64,000 nt of DNA, from positions 1-64,000 of the forward strand of contig MU853188.1 of assembly GCA_033085395.1 (NCBI GenBank), given 5' to 3'. The notes below the pieces were generated by a model. It was not told where the DNA came from. It made no database searches and saw only the letters and a list, made by a program, of their open reading frames with translations. The stretch comes from Xanthoparmelia taractica. Lineage: Eukaryota; Ascomycota; Lecanoromycetes; Lecanorales; Parmeliaceae. The position numbers and the translations under genes were made by a program. Of the stretch, positions 1-11,101 are shown one piece after another (position 1 is the first letter of the stretch; each line of letters opens with the position of its first letter).

Positions 1-160
1 TTTTTTTTTTTTTTTTTATTTTTTTTTTCTTTTTTTTTTGTTTTTTTTTTTTTTTTTTCCCTTCCCCCCCCCCCCCCCCCCCGTTTATTCTGATCTTTTC
101 TCATCTTCATCTTTTCTTTTCTTTTCTTCCTTCCTTCCTTCCTTCCTTCCTACCTTTTTA
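1..160. repeat. Low-complexity homopolymer and CTTC-repeat tract
   Basis: Long poly-T (about 1-58) is followed directly by a poly-C run (about 63-82), then pyrimidine-rich sequence with tandem CTTC units near 125-150. A short (GACA)n microsatellite follows at about 224-244. No gene is visible. Such a T/C junction could be a real polypyrimidine tract or a place where assembly is unreliable. Confidence 0.8.
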
Positions 161-891
161 CACAAACCATACCATTACCAATTCCCTAACTGAATAAATA
201 CCGCTCGCGTGCACGTGCAGAAAGACAGACAGACAGACAGACAGATACGTTGATCTTCACGTCTTGGTGCTCGTGACGGACGGGGAAGGTGGTGAAGGCG
301 GAGAGGGTAAGGTTATGGGGATGAAGGATGGGTATTTGGGGTAATCATTCCGATGGGATTTGCTTGATGGATATAGTGGATGAGATGTGCTTCGCGTGTC
401 GACTTGGATTGTGGCGAGAGATCCCGAGGCTATCGATAGCTTCAAGTGAACAAAGAGTAGTGAGGTAGGTATTGTTGGGTTTGACTGGTAACATCTTGCT
501 CGGAATTCTCGTTAGAGACTGTATGGTCAGGAAAATAAATCTTGGGTGTTGTGTAATTGATTGATCGTATCATTGATTCTGATGTTGATTTTTATAAGTA
601 GGTGGTTAAGTTATAGGACTACTGTCACGGATTTGCTGGTTGCAAAGTAGTAGGTGTATCCAAGTAGTTGTATTTGTAGGGTAGATGATGCTGGTAATGA
701 TTGTACGTTTCAGCCTTGATACTGTCATCCGTAGGGGATGTGGTGATGCCATAATATCTGCGTGATGGTGTACTATACGATGAGAGATCTGTGGTTGCAG
801 ATAAAACATTGCGGACAAACAAATTCTTTTGTGACAATTAATGTCGGGTATTTAGATTCCAAAGCAACATTCACAACCAGCAAGCCGCATC
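161..891. other. Intergenic, no gene recognised
   Basis: Apart from the (GACA)n microsatellite near 224-244 there is no ORF with credible composition. The stretch is the 3' flank of the minus-strand enoyl-CoA hydratase-like gene that ends at 892. Short ORFs on both strands look random. Confidence 0.5.
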
Positions 892-1945
892 CTACAGTTT
901 CGACCTCCCGCTCGAGCCATGTTGTTCCCAATCCTCAATCCTCCTCTTCTCCTCTTCCTGCCGCCTTACCAGCCCCTCCATCTCCATCTCCCCCCTCCTC
1001 TCCCCCTCATCAACCTCATCCAACAGCCCCACCGTCTCCCTCCACATCTCCTCTTTCAACCTCCCATACACCCCCGTCTTCCCCCTATAAATCAACCCCA
1101 TCTCCTTCACAAACACCAGCACCTCCTCCACCCCGCCAAGTCCATCAAGCAATCCCTCTTTCAATCCCTCCAACGCCCCATATCTCTTGCTTTCCAGTAT
1201 CATGGTGCGATATGTATTCGGACTCGGCACTTTCTGCCGGAATATGCTGGCCATGGGCGGTTTTAGCGGGGCACCGAAATCGAGCTCGTTGAGGCATAGG
1301 AAGCCCCGGTGTGGGTTCATGAGCCGGTAGTCGTGCATCATGGCTGTCATGAAGCCGGCTGCGAAGGCGTGGCCGGGCAGGAGGGCTATGGTGGGCATTG
1401 GGTATCTGGGTGCACATCATCGGTCAGACAAGTCTCTGAGAGGAGGGCTCCATGCTTTGGGGTTGAGATGGACGTACGTCAATAGCCGCCGCCAAAGTGG
1501 ATATAAGCTTCCAGCCCAAAACCTCGACCCATCCTTCACCGCGCTCTCGTATTCCAATCCGTTGCTGTAGAATTTCGGTATCCCCGACGTCGTAACCACA
1601 ACGCCCTTTGGAAAACGGTGATCGAGTATATCGAGTGAGAGCAGAAACGAATGGCAGAAGGAGGGGGTCAGGCGGTTGTCGGGGGGCGATTCAAATGTAA
1701 GAAGATAGAGGCGGGGAAAAGGTTGGGTGCTGTGATTGTTTGGAGAAGATTAGCACGCTGTTCCTGAGGCTTGGGACTGGAGCTAGCGGAGACTGATTGA
1801 GGGCGGAGTGGTAGAGTGTCCCACCCTGACAGAAGACGACGCCATTCGCGGCCTTGAAAGACGGAATTGGATGAGAGAGCACGTACCATGTTATCCGCCC
1901 ATTGGGCTCGATGGGAAGGGCGAAGAGTGGAGGAATTGGCGGCAT
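892..1945 (-). CDS. Peroxisomal enoyl-CoA hydratase/isomerase family protein
   Basis: Three exons read on the minus strand, 1945-1887, 1729-1478 and 1405-892, join in frame to a 274-residue protein; both introns have GTACGT donors and CAG acceptors. The N-terminal half has a crotonase-type strand pattern (YLLTFESPPDNRLT, then VVTTSG..KFYSNGL), and the third exon carries the usual GHAFAAGF turn with MMHDYRLM. These match small fungal Eci1-like delta3,delta2-enoyl-CoA isomerases. The last residues are SKL, a canonical PTS1, so the protein should act in peroxisomal beta-oxidation of unsaturated acyl-CoAs. Hydratase versus isomerase activity cannot be decided from sequence. The start at 1945 was chosen because it gives a complete crotonase N-terminus. 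The 3' exon is strongly G-rich on the coding strand whereas the 5' exons are C-rich. Confidence 0.85.
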
Positions 1946-2524
1946 AGCTGTTTCTGGATGGCTAGTAGGATAACAAAGCTGCCGGCATAGACAGTATGGA
2001 CGTGCTCGATAAGTGAAGTGCTGCGGGGATGTAGTGGGGTAACGAGGAACAATAAGCTGGAGTTACCATGTACATGCCAAACGGGATATCAAAGCTTAGC
2101 ATTTGCTTAATATCTTAGCTATTGCTAATTCAAACAACGTATGTATACCAATGTATATCACTATCGAGAATCGAAAAGTAGTTTACAAATCCAACTGTTC
2201 TCTTAGGAATAATTAGAGCTTTTGACTCGCCAACTTCGAAAATTTAAGGTAGCTTTCATCTATAGTTTGAATACTTTAGTATATACGATGTTCCTAGATC
2301 CGTCGTCTTTAAAAGAGACCCGTCTATTATACTTCGGATTATATACACACGGTCCGGTTTATAATATTGTAGGCGGCATAGACACAGATAATCGTAGCCA
2401 ACAACATCCGTCTAGACCCCAAAAGTACGGGTGCTCAAGGCACTCAAGTGGGAAGATGGAGGGGAAGGTAATATATAGGTGCAAGGGAAGAGCGCTTAGG
2501 TTAATCGAGACTAGAGGGTCCATG
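1946..2524. other. Intergenic, partly AT-rich
   Basis: The stretch 2080-2360 is AT-rich with many TA steps and no sustained coding signal; it may be decayed repeat sequence. Nothing else could be identified between the two minus-strand genes. Confidence 0.4.
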
Positions 2525-4220
2525 TTAGGCGATAGATAGGAGAGACACCTGCTGAAGAGCTGAAATGCGTGTAACCGAAAAGAAGTGTACACGTAACAGA
2601 TGAACTGTACAAACAGCAGCCACCAGGGGAGGCGGCGTGCGGTTCGGGGCAGGTAGTCCATAGCGCAGAGCATTCAATGATGGTTGAGGCTGACGTTGAG
2701 TTTTCAGGCTTGGTAATAGAAACAGCCTGTTTGTAGAGCTTCTAGTATCAATTATGTTTGCATTCTTGGTACTGAGAACATCGTAGATATGACTGTTTAT
2801 TCTACCGTCCCGCATCATTTTGCTACACATCCGGTCCCTGACCCTGTCCATGTGGCACCTCATTCTCCTTGAAGCCGCCCTCACACGAAGCTTTCGGCAG
2901 AGGATTTTGGGACCGCATGCTGTTGAGTCTGGAGAATTGTCAAGGTCGGTTAATTCATAGTTTATAACGCAACCTACTTGATTTGAAGAAATTTCCTGCG
3001 TGACAAAGATTCCTGGCCCCCGTAATGGCAGCTCCATATCTTGAGATGCTTCGAAGCTATTCGCGCGGTATGGAGACTGTATGTCCGTGGTGACGCCAGG
3101 GAATAATGATGCAGGGGCCCCGGGCCATTCTTTGTGGCGCCTCATAGTTTTACTCCAGACTGATCGGGAACTAGAAGCATGTTGTGCGGGTGATTGGCGT
3201 TTCGATGCTCGATGGGCGACGAAGAGTGCGCGGAATGCAGTGATCGAGACCACGACGACTGCGATAGCGGCTTCAGCTTGGAACCAAAATATCGCCCACG
3301 CGGAGTCAATCTGGCCATGGCTGATGTTTCCTCCAGCGATTTTGATTATCGCCGTGATTGCCGTGAAGATACTGAGGCATAAGATCCCCCAAAGTGCGAG
3401 TTTCCGGCGGAGGGTTATTTTGACATTCCAGAGCAAGATTACCGGGATGGATATGACTGCTGCTTTCAGCATACAAGGTAACCAGGGCATCGAGAATGAA
3501 ACCTACGTAACGCATCCGAGATAATATCCAAGATCACTGATGCTCTTAGAGCACCGTTTTGCCGGGCAAGCGCCATAGGGGTAACACATTTGACTAGACA
3601 TATATCTCATGAATGACCAGAACCTGAAGTCCTTGCCCGAGAGGGACGACTAACCGAAGATTCTTTCATCAAAGTATGAACAAGCGATGAAGTCGGAGAA
3701 GATCAAGATGGCCGTTGTGGGGATTAGGAGAACAAAGATACACCACCACCAAACCATCATCTTCTTCTGTTGCTGTATCAGGTGCCGGAAAAAGAACAAA
3801 AACGAGAATTTCACACTCATGATTGTGGTTCCTAGCAATGTGGTGGCGGCATCTTGTAATTTCTCGTCATGGATGAGCTGGGAAACGATGTCTGCAGGAG
3901 CAGCGCGCAGGCCAGCTTCTACGTTTTCTTGCACATAGATGTAGGGTAAATCCAAATATAGGACAGTAGTCCCGGAGATCAAAGTGATAACAGCGAGGTA
4001 AAAGAAGCCGTCGTCGACGGCGAAAGGGCGAGGATGGTAGAAGCGAGTTAATACACGGCCTGCCGCTACTGCTACTGCTACGCCCAAGAGAACGCCAATC
4101 GAAACCTATGGCTATGTGAGCGCTGCTGGGATGATATGTGTGTTGGAAATGAAACCAGACCTGGAAGGCTTCCTCGCTGATTTTTGAGGGCTTGCTTGGC
4201 TGGGAAGAACTACCAGACAT
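2525..4220 (-). CDS. SAT4/rhodopsin-like integral membrane protein
   Basis: Exons 4220-4161, 3655-4105, 3593-3507 and from 3456 downwards join in frame. The product has several hydrophobic helices: a first one near residues 21-37 (VSIGVLLGVAVAVAAG), then helices around YLAVITLISG, FSFLFFF, WWWCIFVLLIPTTAI, SVILDIISDALLISIPVILLW, LALWGILCLSIFTAI and IAVVVVSITAFRALF. The order, the Cys after the fourth helix and the basic loop K-I-T-L-R-R-K-L-A are typical of the fungal SAT4 (rhodopsin-domain, formerly DUF3328-neighbouring) family of seven-helix proteins with unknown function, often near secondary-metabolism genes. The C-terminal tail is uncertain: the frame stays open to 2525, but its last 150 or so residues are unlike the family, so the true stop may lie after a further intron near 2980. 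Confidence 0.75.
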
Positions 4221-5184
4221 CTTGGCTGCTGTCACGTAGTATTGCTAGTGTAACTGAGTCGTAAGACACGATGAAGGATGACTGTAAGCAGGGTAATGAA
4301 GGGGTTCAAGGTGAGATATCTGATGGGCCGTACATGGCTTGACCTGACTTCGCACCCTGCAAATAGGACAGCACCCATGGCTATATGTAAGACTCATACC
4401 CAACCCCCTCTCGGCTGTTAACACCTTGCAGGCAAGGGGTAAGCTGGAGCCTTAGAGCAATCGCACGGCCGCAACTCAGGGCGTTTGAGGCGGGGTCCAT
4501 GGAAGTGATCGGCGACAGTCTAAGATGAAGCGATGGAGCGCTGCAGATGCACGATTGCATGGGTGTAGGGGTAAGACTGTGTAGACGGGAAGTGTGTTGC
4601 ATTGGCGCGGGTATACCACCAGCATATCTGATTACTGAGATCTTATAAAGCTGCAACCCAATCTCCTGGGGAGGTGCGCGCTTTGCCGTCACCCACTTGT
4701 TGTTGTCCTCTGCTTATTTCTTAGATTTCTCACGTAATCATGGCGTTATCGATGTGCATCGGAGGATAACGAGTTGGGATACGCCCGATACGGTTTTTAC
4801 GGCAGGAATGCACTCGTGCGGCTAAGTTAAGTTGCGTGCCAGAACAGTGCTGGGGCTTTTGAGCGTATTTTCACTATTGTTGGCAAGCAACAACATTTGT
4901 TGTAGGAAGTTGTAAAAGCGAAGAAAAGCGAGATAGACTACCTTACCTTAACTTATGTGCGACTGAAGAAGGGTGAAAGATCTAAAGTATATGCCGATTT
5001 CAATCAAACATCTTTAGCGTTGAAACATGTCAGCTGACAGCCGCTCTTAGAAGGATGAAGGATGCCTAAGGCCAGCCCTGCTCCTCGCTCCGGTGGCCAA
5101 TCATATCGCAAGAACCCCTCCTACAGTATAGATGAAACATAAGGTACCCCCCAAGAGTGCTGTGAATTTGGTGCATCAATTCTG
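4221..5184. other. Intergenic between SAT4-type gene and MITE
   Basis: No coding signal is convincing. It is the upstream region of the minus-strand membrane protein and, beyond the MITE, of the plus-strand P450, so these two genes are divergent and share about 1.5 kb of flanking DNA. Confidence 0.4.
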
Positions 5185-5224
5185 TAATCGCGCCACACAC
5201 TTAGCTCGTCCCTCGCTAAGTGCT
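5185..5224 (+). repeat. Left terminal inverted repeat of the MITE
   Basis: Forty bases, starting TAATCGCGCCACACAC and ending CGCTAAGTGCT, perfectly complementary in reverse to 5634-5673. Confidence 0.9.
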
Positions 5225-5633
5225 GGCCGGCCATACGCAAATATCAGCCATACGCAAATCCATTTTTACCGCAAATTTTCAATATTTTAAATTTATTTTT
5301 CACCACCACAACGTCAGATATAGATTATTAAAATATTATCGATAAGTTTCGATAAGGATTCTCTATTAGAAATCAGAGGATTTAACTCTAAAAATAGGGG
5401 CTTTTAAATATCGTTAAAATCTTTATATAGCGAAAAAGTACTATATTGCTTCGTGGCTGTTTATACTATATTTTATAATATAATATATTATTATTATTAT
5501 ATAGAAAATCTAAATAGTATCTTTTAAAATGATTTCTGAAGTTTAATATAATTATGATTATAAATATAGGTAATATTATGAATTCTTTAGGCTACGTTTT
5601 TTTCGATTTTTGCGGTAAAAACGGGTTTTGCGT

Positions 5634-5673
5634 AGCACTTAGCGAGGGACGAGCTAAGTGTGTGGCGCGATTA
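5634..5673 (-). repeat. Right terminal inverted repeat of the MITE
   Basis: Forty bases perfectly complementary in reverse to 5185-5224; ends in GGCGCGATTA followed by TCACGTG outside the element. Confidence 0.9.
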
Positions 5674-5790
5674 TCACGTGCTCAAGTGCCTGCGCTAGAA
5701 CCAAGGCTGTAAGATTTAACATCCTCACTGGCCTTGTCTGTCCTGACCGAGATGTTCCAATCTTGACACACACAGTCAAAGCAAGTCAAG

Positions 5791-7684
5791 ATGAACCTGA
5801 TCTCGGTTCTTGCGAGCATCATCTTCGCCGTTTTCGCTTGGACTTTGCTTTCGCTCCTTTCAAACTACAATGCAGCACGCAAGATTGCCTTGCCAGTGGT
5901 CATCAGTCCCGTGTCACCTTTGAATCCTCTATGGATCCTTACTTACAGAGTCTTCCCCTCCATACTCTCGCTAAAGCACCTACCTTTCGGCCTGGGAACA
6001 TGGGCTCGGTGTACATATATGGGCTGGTCCTTCCATGACAAGCATGCTTTGCATGATGAGCTTGGCCCTTTGTTCACCGTTGTAACTCCCGGTGGGAATG
6101 AAATCATCGTGGCAGACCCTCAGGCCACCCACACCATCCTCTCGCGTCGGAAAGAGTTCATCAAGCCAGCGGTTATGTATGGTAGGTATACCCATCAAAG
6201 GTGTAGCCCTAATTGCACATACTGACCTAAATACAGAACAACTCAATGTCTTTGGTCGCAATTTAAACACTGTCAGCCGGATTTTGTAATCTCCATGTCA
6301 TCTTCGTAGCTGATAGTGACTGTAGGTCGAAGGTGAAGACTGGCAACGTCAAAGACGACTTACGGCTCCAAATTTCAACGAGAGAACTAGCTCTTTAGTA
6401 TGGAAAGAAGCATTGAGCCAAGCCCATGAGATGGCCTTGTCGTGGGCAGAGCAAGGAGCAGAAGGTACAAAAGAAACCGTGGAAGACACCGCCACTCTGG
6501 CACTACATGTGCTGACCTCTGTTGGATTCGGTCTCTCTTATCCTTTCCACCATGGCGTCCGTGATCTGCCGGACGGGCACAGCATGACCTATCGGGATGC
6601 CCTCTCTCTTTGCTTGCGCAATATAATCACTTTCGCCATACTCCCGAAGAAGCTCTTGTCCTCGTCATTTCTTCCCAAAAAGCTGCGGACTCTCGGCGTT
6701 GCAACTAAAGAGTTCCAAAAGTACATGGAAGAGATGCTTTCACATGAGCGCGCCATGGCTGGCAAACGTGAACAAGGATCCGACAACCTAATGGGCTCTC
6801 TTGTGCGAGCCTCAGAGGAGGCCCAAAAGTCCACCGATGTAAACGATTCCCTGCACTTGGGTCTCACAGACGAAGAAATCTTCGGCAACATATTCGTCTT
6901 CAATCTCGCCGGACACGAAACAACCGCAAACACCCTGGCGTTTTCCCTTGTGCTCCTGGCCGCGAACGCCGAGTGCCAAGAATGGCTCGCGGAAGAAGTC
7001 CATCGCGTCTTAGGAGATGATTCCGCTGGCTCCGAAAGCTGGAAATACGAGGAAAGCTTCCCCAAATTACAAAGATGTCTAGCTGTAATGGTATGGCCCT
7101 CCCTATTTCATCCCATCTTTCCCACTTCACCTACCTTCACGCCAACTAACACAAAAACCCAGTACGAAACCCTCCGCCTGTACGGCTCCATAGTCTTCAT
7201 CCCCAAATCCACCGGTTTCCACCCCCAACCCCTCACCCTAGATGACAAAACGCACATCCTCCCTCCACAAACCTCCATAATAATCAACGCGCAAGCCCTC
7301 CACACGGACCCTCAAACCTGGCGCTCCGACGCCCTCGAATGGCGCCCCAGTCGCTGGCTCACACCTCCTCCTTCCTCTTCCACACCAAAAACCACCAACG
7401 AACTCCCCATCACCCCCCAACCAGGAACCTTCATCCCCTGGGCCGACGGCCCTCGCGAGTGCGTCGGCCGCAAGTTCTCACAGGTGGAATTCGTAGCCGT
7501 GCTCGCGAGTTTGTTCAGTCGGTACAGCGTGGGTCCTGTATTAGCAGATGGGGAGAGCGAAGAGGATGGGAGGAAGGCGTTGTTGCAAATGGTAGAGGAG
7601 TCGGCGATTTCGGCTATTACGCTGCAGATGCTGGAGCCGAGGAGGCGGGGGCTGAGATGGTGGAGGAGGAGAGGGGGTGGGTGA
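5791..7684 (+). CDS. Cytochrome P450 monooxygenase
   Basis: Exons 5791-6181, 6237-6271, 6326-7090 and 7163-7684 join in frame to about 570 residues. An N-terminal hydrophobic anchor (residues about 3-25) predicts ER membrane attachment. The Trp-rich C-helix motif (GEDWQRQRRLTAPNF), the I-helix oxygen-binding motif (AGHETTANT), the K-helix ExxR (YETLRLYG) and the heme loop (WADGPRECVGRKF, Cys ligand) are all present. The heme loop has Trp where many P450s have Phe, a variant seen in several fungal families. The last 25 or so residues are an Arg/Gly-rich tail that is unusual. Substrate is unknown; neighbouring genes do not form an obvious biosynthetic cluster. A MITE sits in its probable promoter. 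Confidence 0.9.
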
Positions 7685-8479
7685 TGCGGGATGATGGCTG
7701 TGGACTCGTACCTACTTTTACATGCGGCAAAGAGGCACTTTCTTAATGGTCCGTTTTTGGTGGTAAGATGATCTCGCATGCGCAGGTAAGAAAAACTTGG
7801 CCGTTTCTCCGTCCCAGAAAGAAAACCTCAAGTGCCCAAGACCTGATATCCGTTTCATCCACTCACTATAAGTCCTCAAACCCCCTGCTCAACCCCCTGC
7901 CCTAACGCACTCGGCCCAGCAAAATCCACATATCACGTACGCACCAGATGGTCCCTCAATCACCAAGCCCATCAACTCCTAACCACGAGGTTTGAGCAAA
8001 AACTTTCCGATCAGCTGGGCTGCGAAAGGATTGATGTCAATCCATCTAATTTCAGAAGGGGCTCTAAAAGAGATACATGCTACGTGTGGGTTGATGCTGC
8101 CCGGCCAAAGATTGCACTCAATCCCTCTGATTCGCAAAGGAGGTAGTAAGTGATACACATTTCAAGAGTAGAGAGATCGCGAAGCTCCCCCTTGACTGAT
8201 TTGGTATAAATATGTTGTAGATGCATTATATATACTAAGCTAGCATATCCAAGAAACAATGCCCAAGACGCGCCTCCCCTCCGCTGGTTGTTTTCAAAAT
8301 CGTCTCAGACAGACAGAGCAAGTATCACCTGCCCCCAATAACACTGCAAAACCCCGAACAAAAAATGCCGAGAAATATCATATGCAGAAAATCCGCTAAA
8401 AACATCCAAAAAAGTACCTGAATCGAATTATCATGCCATTATCATTCTAGCGCCAAATCAAGATGCATCTCGAGTATTA
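7685..8479. other. Intergenic between convergent genes
   Basis: This separates the plus-strand P450 from a minus-strand gene, so it holds two 3' ends. A degenerate direct duplication is visible: about 8025-8080 resembles 8105-8160 (shared core GATTG..CTCAATCC..TCTGATT-like and AGATACAT/TGATACAC). No gene was recognised. Confidence 0.4.
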
Positions 8480-11101
8480 TCAATTAGCAGTAACCACCCT
8501 CCCAGCGCTCTCCTTCCTCCCAAACATCCTCCCCAACCTCCCCTTCGCGCCGCCCTTCCTTTCCCACTCCCCCACCTCATCAGTCCTCTTTCCCTTCACT
8601 GGGCTTTCCAAAACCGTCACACCCGGCGCATCCAAAACGTTCGCATACAGATTGACATCTCTGTTGACGTCCATCGGTCTCGGATAGATGCCCGTTTCGA
8701 CTTCTTTTTGGTAGCTTGGACCGCGAATGATGGGCGGAGGCTGCTTGTGCCCTTTGCTCTTCGACGAGGCGGTCTGATTCGAGCCTGCACGGGGTCTAGC
8801 GGCCTTCTTCATGGCTTCCTCACAGCTTTCGTAGCGGACGTCGTCGTGTGGAGACTGCGCCTGTTGTCGACTTTGAGAGCGCGAGTGGGTTTCGTCTGGT
8901 CTCGTGGAACTGCTTTGGAGAGCGGGATCGGAACGTTTGGAGCAAGAGGGGCTGTATGGATCTTCTTGCCGTGTATGAGACCGAGAATAGGGAGACTCTG
9001 GTCGATCAGAGGTTTTCTTCTGACGGGTCTGTGACGTTGAGCTCATGTAAGGAGATTCTGCTCGCATGTTATTGTTAGAAGTCTTCTTGGACAGGTCCTC
9101 AGGGCCGCGTAGATGTTCAATAGATGCGCCACGGTAGCGGTGAAGGGTGCGTTCTATGCCATCGTTGGAGACAATGGGCGCGGAGATAGAATCTTTCTTC
9201 ACATGGCCGCGCGTTTGGTCTTGAGCGTATGGGTTCGCTCCGGACTCGTCTTTTTCTCTCTTTACCTTGCGTCCACGGCCGCTCGACTTCATAAGCTGTC
9301 CGATGTGCGTCTTAGCCTCTTTGTATTGGTCAAGACCGGGCAATGCAGGCAGCGGCCTGTTGAGGTTGGGTCCGCCGTTCTTCCTATGCTTTCTCGGCTC
9401 TTCTTCCTCAGGCCTCGCGCTACGGAAGGAGCTCCAACTGCCCTTCCTCCGCAGGCTACTTCCTTTCCACCAACTGCCGCGTCGGCCAACGCTGCTACTT
9501 CGGCTAACCGATCGCGACAAGCTAGAAGTATTGGTACACACAGAACGCAGACTGTCGTTGCTTGCCCGAGGTCTGATGTAGTTGCTAATCCCAGAGGCTA
9601 TACTGCTTCCAATACTGCTGGCCCTGCTCAAACGTCGTTCATATTCCGAGTCGCCATCCTCCCTCAAAGGAAGTTTAGATCTCGATCTTTTTGATGCTCG
9701 GCTACCCGGTCTGGCTGCTCGTCCGCTGTTATTGTACCTGTTCTCGGCTTGTTGGATTAAAAGCTTCTTTTGTTTCCAAAGTTTGACTTGTTCGCTTTCT
9801 TCGCCCTGGTAGGATTCATCGGATGGGCGTCTGTGGTGAGAAGAACTATACGACGGGCGCCTGTTGTAGTCGAAAGAGGGAGCCTTTCTATCATCGCCAG
9901 GAGTGAGGGCTGCTGAAGTCGCTGCGGTCGAGGTAGGACGAGGAAACTTATTGTCGTAGTCGGTATACGAGCGGGACGTCGATTTGCTTGATTCACCTGA
10001 CCCACCACTGTAGTCTATGCAAGCAGCAGCTGAGGTCTTCGGGCGAAAGTGAAGACTGTCAGGGACATTATTAGCAGCAAGGTCATCCACCTCTTTATGC
10101 TTGCTTCTAAGATTCTCGGTTGTTGCGATTTGGGGTGGCTTCGGATCAATTCGGTCCATCAGTGAATCTGTTGCCTTCTGCTTTCCCTGGGTATTATCCG
10201 ACAACGTGCGCGTTGGCCGGACGGTCCGCTCCATCTGCCTCAGCGTGGCCTTGAGGCCGGCGGAAATTGGAGTATGTGTTGGCTCCTTTGATCCACTTAA
10301 TTCATTTTGCTTGCCCTTAAAATTGCTTGTTGTCGCTACCGGTGATAGCTCGATGAGATCAGATTCTCTTTGCTTGCCCTTGACGTGGTTGGATTTTGTG
10401 GTATTGGCTGGCTCAAGCGGCTCGCCAATCTCTTTCGGTCTGGATCGGCTACTGTTGACTATGGTGGCATGCACTGGTGGGAGGAATTCGATCTTCGCCG
10501 CACTCCCGGTCACTGAAGGTCTTCGCTGGCCGTGTAAAGCCTCGTAGCTTACAGCCTCGGGGATCGCACTGGTATAGGAAGCCGCGCCTTCCGGTCCAAA
10601 CAGTGGGATATCCTCGCGAGGACGGCGGGTTTCATATTTTGTACCTCTTCCTTGTCGAGGCTCTTCTCTCTTCTCTGGTTGCCGAATTTGGGACCGTTGT
10701 TTTTGAGACGCACCCAGCCGAGAGTCAGCTTTCCTCGCGATCTCCTTCCTAGCCTCCGCCTCCACCTTACGGTTATTCGCCTCCGGCGCTTTCTCGTTCA
10801 GACGTTGCTCAGCACGATTCGCTGCTGACTGTTGCGACTTGACATCGATCTTCTGAGGTATCCCGACACGGGCCTGAGCTTGTTGTCTGGCCTTGCGCTC
10901 CTCATCAAATTTTCTTAACGTTTCTCGGTGATCCGGCTCTTCATCTGGCTCTGGGGGGTTCGTCTCGTTCACTATGATAGCACATGCATGACGCAAGTCG
11001 ATCAGTATGTGAGGTTGTATGCTCGGCCGCTCCATCTCGGAAGCTGTTGGGCTATAGGGTGGAGATGTATCTATGTCATAATCCGTGGGTGCTTCTGTCG
11101 C
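8480..11101 (-). CDS. Large intrinsically disordered Ser/Arg-rich protein
   Basis: A single long open exon codes for over 850 residues. An ATG is at 11035, but the frame continues upstream for 22 acidic codons to an acceptor-like CGCAG at about 11102, so an upstream exon is likely and was not resolved. The protein is hydrophilic, rich in Ser, Arg, Lys, Glu and Gln, with Arg/Ser stretches (SRSVSRSSSVGRRGSW), a Gln/Arg/Glu-rich segment near residues 45-130, and no transmembrane or catalytic motif. It looks like a fungal-specific disordered scaffold or regulatory protein; I do not recognise a family. The extreme C-terminus (PVKGKRTDEVGEWERKGG and GRLGRMFGRKES) is the most structured part. The gene is tandem with THO2 on the same strand. 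Confidence 0.7.
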   Translation of the reverse strand, partial: ATEAPTDYDIDTSPPYSPTASEMERPSIQPHILIDLRHACAIIVNETNPPEPDEEPDHRETLRKFDEERKARQQAQARVGIPQKIDVKSQQSAANRAEQRLNEKAPEANNRKVEAEARKEIARKADSRLGASQKQRSQIRQPEKREEPRQGRGTKYETRRPREDIPLFGPEGAASYTSAIPEAVSYEALHGQRRPSVTGSAAKIEFLPPVHATIVNSSRSRPKEIGEPLEPANTTKSNHVKGKQRESDLIELSPVATTSNFKGKQNELSGSKEPTHTPISAGLKATLRQMERTVRPTRTLSDNTQGKQKATDSLMDRIDPKPPQIATTENLRSKHKEVDDLAANNVPDSLHFRPKTSAAACIDYSGGSGESSKSTSRSYTDYDNKFPRPTSTAATSAALTPGDDRKAPSFDYNRRPSYSSSHHRRPSDESYQGEESEQVKLWKQKKLLIQQAENRYNNSGRAARPGSRASKRSRSKLPLREDGDSEYERRLSRASSIGSSIASGISNYIRPRASNDSLRSVCTNTSSLSRSVSRSSSVGRRGSWWKGSSLRRKGSWSSFRSARPEEEEPRKHRKNGGPNLNRPLPALPGLDQYKEAKTHIGQLMKSSGRGRKVKREKDESGANPYAQDQTRGHVKKDSISAPIVSNDGIERTLHRYRGASIEHLRGPEDLSKKTSNNNMRAESPYMSSTSQTRQKKTSDRPESPYSRSHTRQEDPYSPSCSKRSDPALQSSSTRPDETHSRSQSRQQAQSPHDDVRYESCEEAMKKAARPRAGSNQTASSKSKGHKQPPPIIRGPSYQKEVETGIYPRPMDVNRDVNLYANVLDAPGVTVLESPVKGKRTDEVGEWERKGGAKGRLGRMFGRKESAGRVVTAN

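Larger units (their letters stand above)
5185..5673. mobile_element. MITE-like element with 40-bp perfect terminal inverted repeats
   Basis: Bases 5185-5224 are the exact reverse complement of 5634-5673 (40/40). The inverted symmetry continues inwards: 5251-5280 pairs with about 5605-5634 at lower identity, and the left arm carries an extra 26 bp containing a duplicated CCATACGCAAAT (5231-5242 and 5249-5260). Both ends begin and end with TA, which fits a TA target-site duplication as used by Tc1/mariner elements. The interior (about 5285-5600) is very AT-rich and has no ORF, so the element is non-autonomous. It lies 118 bp upstream of the P450 start codon. Family assignment to Tc1/mariner is inference from the TA ends only. 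Confidence 0.85.

Noticed and set aside
762..1292. Plus-strand ORF of 176 codons rich in Pro/Ser
   Set aside because: Antisense shadow of the enoyl-CoA hydratase-like gene, caused by the G-rich 3' exon on the other strand.
2525..2980. C-terminal 150 codons of the SAT4-type frame as a real domain
   Set aside because: Composition is unlike the family and probably reads past the true end; kept only as the outer limit of the gene.
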